A stretch of DNA of 64,000 nt from Coniella vitis (lineage: Eukaryota > Ascomycota > Sordariomycetes > Diaporthales > Schizoparmaceae), in assembly GCA_011317545.1 (NCBI GenBank), contig WUJK01000008.1, forward strand, positions 930,001-994,000, read 5' to 3'. Under the pieces are notes generated by a model, which was not told where the DNA came from, did not search any database, and worked only from the letters and a program-made list of their open reading frames with translations. This document shows positions 1 through 10,820 of this stretch, piece after piece; the first letter of the stretch is position 1, and each line of letters begins with the position of its first letter. The position numbers and the translations under genes are program-made.

Positions 1-3000
1 CGCGCGTTCCTCTTCCATGAATCCAAAGCATCCCGAAACTCCATCTTATACGTCGGGTGGCTTGCATCCTGGTATTCTTGAATCAACCTGTTCCAGTTGT
101 CGAGGTCTACATCCCGGGCATACAGCATCAACGGATCGTACTTCCACAACATGTCTCGACCAGCATCGTGGTTGTGCGGGTCAATCTTCTTCTGCAGGGC
201 GCCTTTCAGTGATCGTCTCACTTCTTCATAAGCCAAAGAGAATTCTCTCGCCATGAACCCAATCAGTCGCTGCATGAACATGGCACTTTCTTGCAAGTAC
301 ATTTGTTTCTTTTCCTGGACAATACGCATCTTTGCGTAGTCGCCGTTGAAGTCAATCGCTTGGTCGCTGCTCGTGTCGCCAGATTTGATTGCGTCGGTAC
401 CACCCATGCTAGGGTCGATTTTGTGCATGGCTTTGTACAGGGTCACCAGGGCGTTTTCAACGTCGTCCAAGCCATCCAAGTCGTCCAGGGGTGCGACTGA
501 AAGCGCTTGTAAGTCATTTGCGGTAATGGCACAAGTCTCAAGCAGAGATTCGAGTTCTTTCTTGAGAAGCTTCTGGTTGGCGGCCTGAACCTGTAGACCT
601 TGTCCTTGTGCTTCAATGTAGGCAATGTCGTCTTGTAGAGTCTATATGTAGAGTGTTAGCCCAACTACGAATGCGTCGAACTGGTTGCCATGATACTCAC
701 AGACAGCTCGACGCCGTACAGGGTCAAGAGATTATCCAGCTCCTCGCACTCCTCAATCGCTGTGTCGATTCCCTTCTTGATGCCCTCAACTCGCTCATCC
801 TCTTCTTGAAATCGAGCGAGCCAGCCACCGGCTTGTGCCTTGTTAAGTTCGCGGTCAAGGTCGATCTTCAATTCGTCAATATTTAGTGAGCGCATCTTAT
901 TCCCAGGCACCCAAGAGAAGTAGTCCAACCACTCAGTGAATTGTGAGGTCTTCTTGTCCAAGAATGAAGGATCGATGCCAAGAGTGGTAAGATACTTCAA
1001 ATCGTTACCAACCACTACAGAACGTTTGCGCTCGTCCTGTGGCTCTGGTTCTGGTTCCTTCTTGGGCTGAAGTAACGGTGCCACATTGGCTTCAGGTTTC
1101 ACAGATTTGGTGTCTTGTTGTACGGCCGAAGCCTGATCCGAATCTGGCTTCGAGACCTTCAACTCTGGAACCTCGGGCGTCAAGGGCCTCGATTCTGGTT
1201 TCTTTTCTGGCTCAGGCCGTGGAGGAGCAGGCACAACTGCTGTAATCCCATCAGGCCCATTCTTTTGTGCTTGAGCAGCCTTCAACAACTTCTCGCCGGC
1301 GCCTCCAGCACGAGGCTTGAAAACACTGGCGGCTGTAGCAGCCTTCCACAAAGCCCCTGCAAGTTCGTTCTTTGGCTTCCTTGCCCGGATCATAGGGCCC
1401 AGCCCAGGACGGTGCTCCTCCTCAGCAGACATTGGCGACTCAGTTGGCGTCTCCGATGGCGTAGAATTCGAGGGAGGATTTCTAGGGCTCGGGACTGTTG
1501 GAGCGTCTATGTCGGTACCGTTGAGATCACCAGGTTTGAGGGGAGCTGTGTCAAGTCGTGGCAAGGGCTCGGTGGGTTTACTGGCGAGCCCGCCACTGGG
1601 TGGACTAGCTTCACTAAGTTGCGATCGTATGGAAGGCTTTCTTGGTGACATGCGCTCAATGCTCCGAGGTGGTGGTGCAACAGGCGAGACTGGCTCAGTA
1701 GCCTCTCGTGAATTATCGCGCAATGGCTCTTGCGGTTGATCCCGGCGTGTAGCTAAACTGCTCAGCGGTGCAGGGACGAGACTGTCGTCTGGCGGCAAGC
1801 CAGTAGGGCGTGTGGGATCCATAGGAGGTCGTTTGCGCTCTGGTGGTGTGTTTTCCGTAGCAGAATTGGGCGTGGGAACAAGAGCAGGTGCCAGAGCTGC
1901 GGGATTGGGGGATTCTGGAACGTTTGTATATGCTGCAGTACCATTCGGACGTCCACGGGATCTCGGCCGCAGCGGATCTTCTGCACTCTTGTTTCCAAGA
2001 GAGACCGAATCTTGACTGCCATTATTGACCGCTAGCCGCTGGCGCAGGGGAGGCTCTTGACCTCTAAAGTTGCGCGCCGCATCGGAGCTAGGGGCAAGGC
2101 TGGCTGGCGGTGCCCGGTTGTTGGGTGGCATGGGACCCCGCGAGGGCGCGCGAGCATAGTCTGTAGTGGGGTTGGCGTTGCCATCGGGAGCAAGCCCAGG
2201 GCCGGAGGACGGGTTCGGTGGCTGACTGGGTGGTTGATTCGGTGCCTGGCTAAATGCAGGGAGGGTCACAGGTGGCCGGCCAGGCGAAGGTGGCACGGGA
2301 GGTCTAGCAGGCGAGGCTGCGGGCCTGACCCCGGCAGGAGAGGCTGGAGGTCTAGCTGGCGACCCTGGAAGGTGTGCAGGTGATGGCAGTGGTTGTGTGG
2401 GAGTCTGCTGGGCCGAAGGCGTTCGTCTCGTGGCTCCGCCAAGGACCTGGTCGAGCTCACGTTGGTCGAAATTGGAAAGCACAGGAACACGGCCACCAGT
2501 GTATTTGCCGTAAATCTTGATCAAGCTGGCAATGAAGAACTTCTTTTCTCTGTCTGTCTGTGCCTCCCAATAGTAGGACTTGCCAAGGGTGACAACAAAC
2601 CCTTTGTCTCCCGCCCACCGGCGGAAATCCGGGGCCACATTTGGACCGGTGAAGGACTCGATCGCGGAGAGGTCGTCGAGGTTCCACGTCTTGCCTATCG
2701 AAAAAGTCCCATTCACGTTCTCCTTGGTCTTGTGCACGCGGACCCTGCCTGACTTTCTGACGGCGACAATGATCACACGCGGCTTCTCGGACTGCGGGTT
2801 TCTCGCCTCGGGGGGCGGGGGATTCATGGGGTTGGATGTGAACTCGAGGATTCGAAGATGGGTAATGTACGTCTCGAGGACTGTACGCTAGGTCATTAGC
2901 ATGCGTGTGCGCGGATGCATGGAGGAGGGCGTGGGCACGCAGCAAAGAGCAGAGAAAGGGGGCCAGGGAGAGAGGGCGCACCAGAGCCATCGTCATCTCT

Positions 3001-3081
3001 CTTGCTGAAACAGCTTTCGATGATGCGTCGCTTCTCATCCTCGAACCGCTCCGCGCGGCTCATGGCCCCTGACGACGACAT
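1..3081 (-). CDS. SEC3: Exocyst complex component Sec3 (3' end beyond window)
   Basis: Sec3 tethers secretory vesicles to the plasma membrane at growth sites; its N-terminal PH-like domain binds PI(4,5)P2 and Rho GTPases. Exons read on the minus strand: 3081-2982, 2880-701 and 641-1 (partial), with introns 2881-2981 (GTGCGC...CAG) and 642-700 (GTGAGT...TAG); phases fit at both joins. About 973 residues are visible. Residues about 35-165 form the Sec3 PIP2-binding domain (LETYITHLRILEF, then VIIVAVRKSGRVRVHKTKEN). About 165-620 is a Pro/Ser-rich disordered linker. From about 640 comes the conserved helical Sec3 region (LGIDPSFLDKKTSQFTEWLD, later LQDDIAYIEAQGQGLQVQAA), which continues off the left edge. 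Start ATG is at 3081; a second in-frame ATG at 3063 (MSRAERFEDEKRRIIESCF) may be the true start. The N-terminal exon join restores the family sequence, so the identification is firm. Confidence 0.93.
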
Positions 3082-3861
3082 CACATTGGCTTCTCATGCA
3101 TTGGCGTTGGGGCTCCGTAGAGGGGGGATCGTGGGCGAAGAGGGCTGCTTTGAGTGGCAGACGGTGATCGTGATCGGGAGGTGTCGAAGGCCGTCGTCGA
3201 GAGTTGGGGTTGTCGTGGATTGATGTGGGAAGGTTTTAGTACGCAAGTATAAGCATGAGGAAGTGCCTTGGCTTTGGTACGTAGTGGCTGTTACGAGTGC
3301 TCGGGTAAATACCATGTACATAGCACAGCACTGGGGAGCCTCACAACTGGCAGGCACCCTACAACGACTTCAGATGGGCCCCCTATAAAGTTTAGCGCAA
3401 GTGGCCTTAAATACCCAGGTACTTTGCAAAAGTGGGCAAGGACCTGAGTACCTGAGTACCTTCGCTTTTTTATACTTGAAGTTATTGACTGAAAAGAATG
3501 CTAGATAGTCAGTGCTTACCGGCCATTTCTATTCATTTTGGTAAATGTCTTCATGGCTCCTTTGCTTTTGTACTCTTTAGTGGCCCGTCTAAGCTCTATA
3601 TGTGTTCTTACGTAGCTGTATCATCCGATGACATTACCATGTACTATGTATAGTACTGCCGCATATGGAAATCCAGTATCCAAGTCAACTCTCTGTATTG
3701 TTGTGCAAGTCTCATGTTACCACTCAACCTCCGTTATCTTTAATTTTCATTTGTTGCTATATAAACATGCGACAATTCACAAATCATACTAGGATACATT
3801 AGGTCAGAAAAAAGAAGAAGAAAATCCAAGCAAGCCCTCCCACAACGCAACAAGAGGCGAC
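3082..3861. other. Intergenic region between SEC3 start and HET gene end
   Basis: This 780-bp gap holds the SEC3 promoter (minus strand) and the 3' end of the HET gene. I see no convincing ORF. Around 3417-3462 there are repeated GTACCTGAGTACC-like words, and a GTACTATGTATAGTAC palindrome-like word near 3641, of a type that recurs in other gaps of this window. Confidence 0.6.
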
Positions 3862-6211
3862 CTATGTCAACGTCACAGTGGTCCAGTTGGCCTTGTTTTC
3901 AACCATGCCCGCCATGTCTTCCGTGTCATCTCGTAAGATCATGTAGCCAGCCCTACGCATGGTCGTCTCACCATCGTGTCCCGCATGGAACACCCGTATA
4001 ACAAGCCCAAAGAACTCGAACGACGGGGGCGGGTCTCCACGCACGTGTGAGTGACCTGGAGGCAATGCAATGCGCTGGAGTATCATAACGCGCATATCCC
4101 AGTCCCGATATGCCCCAGATTTGATGTACTTATTGTGGTCGAGGAAGCATTGCGCATTGGCAAGCCTCGAGTATGGCGTGCGCACCCAGCACAGGTGGGG
4201 TGAGTGTGGATTCCCAGGCCGATTTTGGCGGGCAATCAGAGGCACAAGAGGCCCATGGAGCCGGATCCAGGCATTGGTCACTTCGCCAAAGGGGTTGGCT
4301 GGTTCTTTCAGTGTCACAGACCATGCTTCCACGCTCGCGATATCGACAGGTGTCGCCTTTTTAGGGCGGAGCGGCGTGGTGCCGTCAAAGGAAGCCCAGC
4401 TCCAACTGGGACCTGTGTAGCAATCAAACGGCGACCAGCCGTTGGTGCTTGTCCAGGACAGTCCCCAGACAAGTGAATTACTCCAGAGCCCAGCCACATA
4501 TTCCGGACCACCCAAACGGTCTTTGTAGGCTTTGGCAAGGCCGCTCATTGCTGGGAGCTTGTCCTTGAGTTTTGTTAATCTTCTTGATCCATACTCCATC
4601 ACCAGTCGTTCCCAGCCTCTGAGTTCTTCTTCAAGGCCAAGTACTTGCTTCCGCAGTGGCACACGAATACAGTTATGCCCACCCGCGAAGCGAATCCCTT
4701 CCTCCGATATGATACCCTGTGCGCACTCGAAGGACATTTCTGTCGAGGAGTAGTGCAAGACTCGACGAGCAAGTATACGCTCTTGGAGGGCCCAACCACG
4801 GCTACTTAGCGTTTCGCGGTGATAAGGCGAAGACGCAAAGAAATGCCGGGTGTAGGAGTACAATAGGGCCGCGGTAACTCCAATCCTGCCATGTGGAAAA
4901 TCAATGACTCTGTTTGTTCGAGCTTCGCGGTTGTGAAACATTCCACATGCAGAATCAGGAGACTGATCGGCGGACAGCACAACGTGGGCACGTGAATAAA
5001 TGTTGGCCATCTGGCCCGATTCTCGAGCCCTTCCTCATTTGTTAGCTTGAAAGGGAACGTGTACCAGGAAAAGATTTTTTTTGTTAAAAAAAAGAGAATC
5101 AAGACTGGGATACGAGAGAAGAGTAACGAGAGGTGTGTCTTTGTGGGAGAAAGCAAATAATGTACCAGTCTTCAGTATCACCCTGACAAATACATAGGCA
5201 GTCAATCCATATATATCGCAGGCCCACATGCCGGGCTATCGTAACGGCATCGGAGAGTGTCTTGGGGAGGTCTTCCAGGCGAAAGCCAGCCTCTCTTGCT
5301 CTCAAGGTATCTCTCGACGTGACAAAGGGCAGCGATGAGCCCCACTACAAAAAAAAAGGTATACACACAGATGAGTAAAGTAAGTCTTTGTAAAGTCAAG
5401 TGAGGGTAAGTTGGTAGCACGATCTGAGCAGGCCAGCTGCATACTTACGCGGTAGGAGAGACAGGCATATCTCGCGGAGCGCCCGGAGCCATCAACCAAC
5501 TTTATCATGTCGCCAGCTCTTCCGAGGTCAAGGACTCGGCTTGGTAAGACCGGCGGGACCTCATCTGTGGCGCAAGGACAATGGTGGTGCGCACAAGTAC
5601 TGATCCAGCTAGCTGCCATGTCTAAACAGCGCAGGGATCCAGAATCTGGGTTAAACGGTTGTTGCGGGACAAAGCGTGCTGCAGGACTCGCTGGGCGTAT
5701 GAAATGAGCGTTGAATTCGCAGGGCATATATCAAACGCAAATCTAACAATCACTCACAGACTTCGGCACTGAAACCAATGGCAGCGATCAAGTAGAATCC
5801 GCCATAAGAGTGTGGGTTGCGCGCCCACACAAGGAAGCCTTGCGGTCCGTCCCAGCACTTGGTCAAGAAAAGAGGCTCGTCTTTGGGCATCGGATGCAGA
5901 TTCGCATCCCGCGGCTTCAATTGGTAGGTATAAACCCATCGTTGGATACCAGCCTGGACAAGCGAACAGAGAGGACAGGACCGGGAGGACTGATTCAGGG
6001 TCGTGAAACTTCGGAAGGACAGCCCACCAAATGCCCTTCGTGCTGCATTATCCTGGAGCAGATCCCGGTCATGAAATAGGACCTCTATACACTCTCTATC
6101 AACAGTCACCTTGTCGATCCTGAATAAAGTGCCAGGCACCGGCTGTAGGTTGAGTCGAGGAAGGGCGAAAAAGTCAATCGCGGCGCAGACGTCGCATAAG
6201 CCCATGCTCAT
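3862..6211 (-). CDS. HET-domain (heterokaryon incompatibility) protein
   Basis: Fungal HET-domain proteins trigger cell death after non-self recognition; the domain is related to TIR domains. Exons on the minus strand: 6211-5758, 5690-5449, 5344-5166 and 5029-3862, with introns 5691-5757, 5345-5448 and 5030-5165. All phases match and give 680 residues. The HET signature is assembled only after splicing: YACLSYR joins WGSSLPF across intron 2, then LPKTLSDAVTIARHVGLRYIWIDCLCI, then DW joins ARESGQMANIYSRAHVVLSA across intron 3. The N-terminus has two CxxC-like pairs (CDVC, CPLC), common ahead of HET domains. The C-terminal part carries the usual NRAWTLQE-like segment (RGWALQERILARRVLHY) and a WSWAS motif. 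No second effector domain such as NACHT or ankyrin is visible, so this is a stand-alone HET protein. An in-frame ATG at 6205 is an alternative start. Confidence 0.88.
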
Positions 6212-6952
6212 CAAGTGGCGGCAGACGCGCCTGGAATCTTTCTTTCTATTAGTAGAAGCTTGAAAGTGGACGCAACGTACGCAACGTCAAGTTGTGACTC
6301 GGAGGACCTGCGTCTCAGAAAGGATTCTTGAACAGCAAAGAGGCAAAAGCTGCCTCTGTGTAGCAGGTGGCGGCGACACAAGATGCAGGAGTAAGCAGAC
6401 GCTAAGGCTACTACTGTGCGATGGAAAGCGTGAAGAGGTCAGAGATCCCGCAATCGTGAATGCTGAACATCCCATGCCAATAAGTAATCAGTTTGTTAAG
6501 TATTTATTTGTACATGAATAATATGAGTTGCCTAGTACATTGTCAATCAGAGAAAACATTAGGAAAAATAGCGCTTGACGACCAACTACATACCATTTTT
6601 ATGATTTATTCAGCTTGCAGACCAACACATTCTGGCCGTCTTGTGACCCATCATGCATTGGCATGCATGCTTCATAGTAATCCCCATATATGCATATGTG
6701 GCGAGTACATATTGCCACTAACAAGCAAATCGAGGATTCGGTGAATTTATCTGTTGACCAAACACCTCCAAAAAGACTCTTCGAGCCTACAGTGCAAGGC
6801 GGTTCAGTTGTGTAAGTGCAGGTAGGGCAGCCGCGCTCGAGCAAGCAGTCGTACTGCGAAGTTGACAGCATCGCATTCTGTTCTCTAATCGATCCGTGTT
6901 TTATCGTCGCTCATTGGTAATGATCATGTTTTTTCAATTTAGGGAGCTCCTC
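6212..6952. other. Intergenic region between HET start and FMC1 end
   Basis: This 741-bp gap contains the HET promoter and the FMC1 3' region. Only short ORFs with non-protein-like composition are present; nothing is annotated. Confidence 0.5.
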
Positions 6953-7276
6953 CTACTGGCTTCCGCCATACTCGACCGGCAAATCCATGCCTACTTTCCT
7001 GGCCGTCAAGCGCACTCTTTCTTCCTCGTCCATGCCCATGCCTGGATTATATCTCTCGAGTAGCGTGACGTAGGTCCGTTGTGCCCGAACGTAAGCGAGG
7101 TATTGCTCAGCCTGCGCGACGCCCAGCTCACCGGACGCGGGGGCTTGTGCCGGGTTGAAGTGGTCGCGCAGGCGTTGGTGGAGTGGCGACCGGGTTTGGG
7201 AGAGGGCGGGGCGCGGTGGCAGTTCGCGCAGAAACGAACGGTAAATGGATCGCAGTCTTGGCGCGGCGGAAGACAT
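6953..7276 (-). CDS. FMC1: Mitochondrial ATP synthase assembly factor Fmc1 (LYR family)
   Basis: Fmc1 is a small matrix protein that helps assemble the F1 sector of ATP synthase, acting with Atp12. The single exon encodes 107 residues, the usual size for the family. The LYR-type motif is at the N-terminus (APRLRSIYRSFLRELPPRP, with Ile11-Tyr12-Arg13), followed by an alanine-rich helix with AEQYLAYVRAQRTYVTLLERYNPG, typical of fungal Fmc1. The start is the ATG at 7276 (MSSAAPRLRS); the longer frame to 7306 is unlikely because the LYR helix normally lies within the first 15 residues. It is transcribed away from the EngB-type GTPase gene across a 411-bp gap, so the two mitochondrial genes may share a promoter region. 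Confidence 0.85.
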   Translation of the reverse strand: MSSAAPRLRSIYRSFLRELPPRPALSQTRSPLHQRLRDHFNPAQAPASGELGVAQAEQYLAYVRAQRTYVTLLERYNPGMGMDEEERVRLTARKVGMDLPVEYGGSQ

Positions 7277-7687
7277 GATGCACAAAGTGTTGCTGGTTAT
7301 GAGCAAGTCAACTGTGAAGGGGCGTTGGTGTGGGTGTTTGGACCTTTTGCAACAATTCGAGGTGGAACAAAAAGTTTATCGGGCTGCGCAGATATGCAAG
7401 AGCGCATCAACGAACGCCTACTAGAGGCCCTTTGCTGTACTATGAACTACGGTAGTACATAGCAGCTCAATGATGGTTTAAGCCTGCCGCAGACGCTAGA
7501 ATGCCGGCCGGGATACCCTAGCCCGCCTATTTTCTGCTGCCGCGACCGCGTAAATTTCCCTTGCGGCAAGGCTACCAATACCACCACCACCACCACCACT
7601 TTCGCATCTTCCAACAGTCTGACAACCACCGTTTCTTCCCATTTGCACGCCTGCTGCCTTGGGAAGAATCGCATTGCACAGTCGAAC
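7277..7687. promoter_or_regulatory. Shared intergenic (possibly bidirectional promoter) FMC1 / EngB-type GTPase
   Basis: A 411-bp gap between divergent start codons. It contains a (CCA)n-rich stretch about 7579-7600 and a TACTATGAACTACGGTAGTA palindrome-like word near 7439. Both flanking products are mitochondrial, so a common regulatory region is plausible but not shown. Confidence 0.4.
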
Positions 7688-9220
7688 ATGTCCTCTCGCG
7701 GGATTGCTAGCCTGCTTGCCGTGCCATCAGCCTTGCGGCCGGTAGTACTGCAGGCCGCCCTGGTCCCACCCTCTACACTTTCTTGGCCAACAGCGCCCTC
7801 GTCGCAATCAAGATCATATGCAAGAAGAGCATCACCATCCAATTCTAAGCGCGTCACTTCTCCATCCTCGCCAAAGAAGAAGAAGAAGACCGCCAATTCC
7901 AGTGCCACTGCGAAATCGAAATCAAAACCCACACCAGCTGCTACCAAAAAAACCACACGCTCCATACCACCGCCGCCCGTGACATCAACATCAACATCGT
8001 CTTCTTCACCAACAGACGTCGAACTCTACGAAAAGCCCCCCCGTACACTCTCCTACCTCCCGACGCCGCCTGCTACCACACCCGCCAGCGCCGTACTCGC
8101 CGACGCGCCCTTGAACGCCGACATCACACGCTCCGCCAACCTTTTTCGTCACCCTAATTTCCTCTACTCGGCGCCGCGCTTCCTTTACCTACCCGTCAAC
8201 ACCCGTATACCGGAGATTTGTATTCTGGGACGGTCCAATGTGGGCAAATCGACATTGATTAATGCACTAGCAGGATATGGCGGCAAGAACGCTGGCACGG
8301 CGCATGGTGGCTCTGCCAGCCGCAAGGGCATCGCTATTACCAGCGCCAAGGCGGGCTGCACCAAAACAATGAATGCATACGGCTTTGGGCCACCGGCGAG
8401 CGTCAAGCCATTGACGAGGGAGGAGCAAGCACAGAAGAAGGAAGGTGGGCGCGCGCGCGCCGAACGCAGGAAGAAGGGTGCCGGCTCGATCAAGCCAGAG
8501 GCTATGCCGAAACACAGCTTGATCATGATGGACATGCCGGGATATGGTATGAATTCAAGAGAGGACTGGGGAGAGGAAATTCTGAAGTACATCAACCGGA
8601 GAGATATATTATCTGGCGCTGTACTACTGGTGGATGCCGTGGCTGGTCTGAAAGATGGAGATCGGATGGTGCTCGATGTCTTGCGGGAAGCCGGGCTCAG
8701 AACCAGTGTTGTTTTGACCAAGGCAGATAAACTGGTCACTGAACCTGATCTCCACTTATGGCAAACAAGCACGACGCTGCGCGAGGCATGCACCCATATC
8801 TTTGAGGAGCTCAGGCAAATCGAAAAGAAGGGCGAGTCGCAGTGGTTCGAGGGCGACGGCTGGACTCCCGAGATATTTGTGACGGGCGCAGGCGATCCTA
8901 AGATGGGTGGTATGGGTATCGACGGAGCGAGATTAGCGATATGCCGCCTTGCTGGGCTGATTGCGGAACCTGTACGCAAGGTCCAGATCCAGCAGCCCGA
9001 GATTGTGCCGTTTGATCAGCTTGTATTTGCTGCACCGTCGGTCATGCCCAAGTACAAGATCGAGTCTCAGCCTGTTGACCAGAGTCGCGAGCTGGAAACG
9101 CTGGGAAGGGGCAGGACGAGAACGCGAAAGAGGGAGAACGTGCCTGACCCTCTCAAAGCAATGGAGGCAATGATACACCGGGCGCCAAGGAAGAGAGACC
9201 TAAGCCGCGCATCGTTTTGA
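7688..9220 (+). CDS. Mitochondrial EngB/YihA-type GTP-binding protein (Mrx8-like)
   Basis: TRAFAC-class GTPase of the EngB family, which in bacteria acts in large ribosomal subunit assembly; the yeast counterpart Mrx8 associates with mitochondrial ribosomes. The single exon encodes 510 residues. The first 80 or so are Ser/Lys/Arg-rich and suit a mitochondrial presequence plus disordered linker. G1 is GRSNVGKS at about 181-188, G3 is DMPGYG at about 281-286, G4 is TKAD at about 343-346, and TGAG near 400 is the G5-like position. A basic insert (KKEGGRARAERRKKGAG) between G1 and G3 is longer than in bacterial EngB, which is about 200 residues in total. The start is the ATG at 7688 (MSSRGIASLLAV); the frame is open to 7643 but that codon is TTG. 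I left the symbol blank because one-to-one orthology is not proven here. Confidence 0.85.
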   Translation: MSSRGIASLLAVPSALRPVVLQAALVPPSTLSWPTAPSSQSRSYARRASPSNSKRVTSPSSPKKKKKTANSSATAKSKSKPTPAATKKTTRSIPPPPVTSTSTSSSSPTDVELYEKPPRTLSYLPTPPATTPASAVLADAPLNADITRSANLFRHPNFLYSAPRFLYLPVNTRIPEICILGRSNVGKSTLINALAGYGGKNAGTAHGGSASRKGIAITSAKAGCTKTMNAYGFGPPASVKPLTREEQAQKKEGGRARAERRKKGAGSIKPEAMPKHSLIMMDMPGYGMNSREDWGEEILKYINRRDILSGAVLLVDAVAGLKDGDRMVLDVLREAGLRTSVVLTKADKLVTEPDLHLWQTSTTLREACTHIFEELRQIEKKGESQWFEGDGWTPEIFVTGAGDPKMGGMGIDGARLAICRLAGLIAEPVRKVQIQQPEIVPFDQLVFAAPSVMPKYKIESQPVDQSRELETLGRGRTRTRKRENVPDPLKAMEAMIHRAPRKRDLSRASF

Positions 9221-9410
9221 TTCCGCTGCGCTTAACTTCAAAAGCCATCTCTTCCATTTAAAGCGAACATGACAGCGTGCGCACTGTCGTCTTTACTCAA
9301 GGTGTCGAACGGGAGAGAGTAGTGGGCTATTCTCCGTATAATCTTTCCGTAGTGTGGCCGCTCGAGGAGAATCTTACTTTCAGCGTGGCTTATACTTGTC
9401 TAGATCCCAT

Positions 9411-10820
9411 TCAATCCTGACGCCTCTCCCGTTGACGACCCCTGGCTGTTCTCTCGCCCACAGGCACGCCACCGCCCTTGGCGAAGCGGTACCTGGGCCA
9501 AAAAACATCGCGTACGTTCTCCCAAAAGCCCAAATCGTACAGGTTATCCACTTGCTTGAGCGACGTGACCTGGGTCCACTCGCCTTCTCCCGGAATGTTT
9601 GTGCTGTCTGCTCTGGGCGGGCCATTTTCTGTGCGGATCATGATGGACTTCGTCTCGACGGGCCGTTTTGTCCAGGCTGGCTCGAAGCGTAGGTCCTTCT
9701 CGCGCGTGGGCGACATTCGGCGTCGGTAGGCGAGGCCGTCGTCGATGTCGAGCTTCCAGTCGGACCATTTGAGGGATTCATTCGTGGTGGTGCCAGCCCA
9801 GATCACTAAAATATTTGAATTTAGCATCACTGTAACGATACAATGAATTCCCGGTCTGGCATTGTCAAATGGATGCAAAGACGTTAGCCTGTCGAGACTT
9901 ACTATATGTGTTGTACGCCCACAACCCCCAGACGAGCGGCGCAGTCAACATCGCTAGCAGTGTCACGGACCCCATGCCCACGTTACTCTGCAGCGCGAGC
10001 GACAAGATGATGAAGTAGGTGTTCCAGTCGTAGTTGACAGCAGCAGGCGGCCACATGGAAAAGTCTGGGTATCGCAGCTTGATAACCACGCTTAACAGGC
10101 TTATCCCTATGCAGGTTCCGTACGTCAGCAGCAGAGCGGTGCTAAGAAGCAGCAGGATGAACCAGTGGAGGTTGCCAGCGCCGACGCAGTTGTTGATAAA
10201 AATGCAGTGATGGTCGGCTTTGGCGATGCAGTGCTTGCAGATGCTGCAATGCTTGGAGCGAGCGGGCTTGAGCAGCTGGCAGGTTCGACAGTGTGAGCCT
10301 GGGTGGAATATGGCGAAATCGAAGGGATACTGGGCCATCTCCATAATGTGGTTCTCCGGGGTGATGTATCCGGGGTCTGCAGAGACGGAGAGCCAGAGGA
10401 AAACGTAGGGACAGATGATGGCGATGGCGGCTGTGAACTGCTGGGTGGCGTTGAGTAAGGGCCAGACGGTGGGCAGGTACATGAGCTCGCCGCCGACGAG
10501 AAGAGCAATGAAGAAGATGAGAACGGTGGGATGTCGCTCATACATCATGTAATTGGCAAAGCGTCGCATGGTTGTCGACAGACGTCCGCCGGTAATTCGC
10601 TGGTCGAGGACCAGGAAGACACTAGGCACTGTGTTCCACATGAAGCCATGGAGCCATGAAATTGGCGTGTTTCTGTAAATGTCTGGTTATTCTGGCGTCT
10701 TCTACTTATGGGAGGCAGGGAGATTTCTTGCCTGAGAGCTGGTAGTCTTCCGAAGAAGGCGACAAAGGTCATGAAGGAGATGATAAGAATCACTGCAACG
10801 AGCGCTTTGAGAGTGTCCAT
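9411..10820 (-). CDS. SWF1: DHHC palmitoyltransferase Swf1
   Basis: ER membrane S-acyltransferase; in yeast Swf1 palmitoylates SNARE proteins near their membrane segments. Exons on the minus strand: 10820-10732, 10672-9903 and 9805-9411, giving 417 residues. Intron 1 (10673-10731) starts with GC rather than GT (CTCAG then GCAAGA) and ends TTTACAG; phase demands this join. Intron 2 is 9806-9902. The cysteine-rich domain spans about residues 157-192 (HPGSHCRTCQLLKPARSKHC, then DHHCIFINNCVG with the catalytic DHHC at 183-186). ADPGYITPENH just before it and LGFWENVRDVFWPRYRF near the C-terminus are typical of Swf1 rather than the other fungal DHHC enzymes. Five hydrophobic segments are visible at about 5-22, 80-97, 106-127, 198-222 and 245-270; family members usually have four to five. 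The residue after the usual NNCVG is Ala (NNCVGAGN rather than NNCVGRGN), a small deviation. Confidence 0.9.

Noticed and set aside
1115..1739. Plus-strand frames of 140-177 codons
   Set aside because: Shadows of the Pro/Ser-rich SEC3 linker on the minus strand.
8185..8979. 264-codon minus-strand frame
   Set aside because: Antisense shadow of the EngB-type GTPase; no motif.
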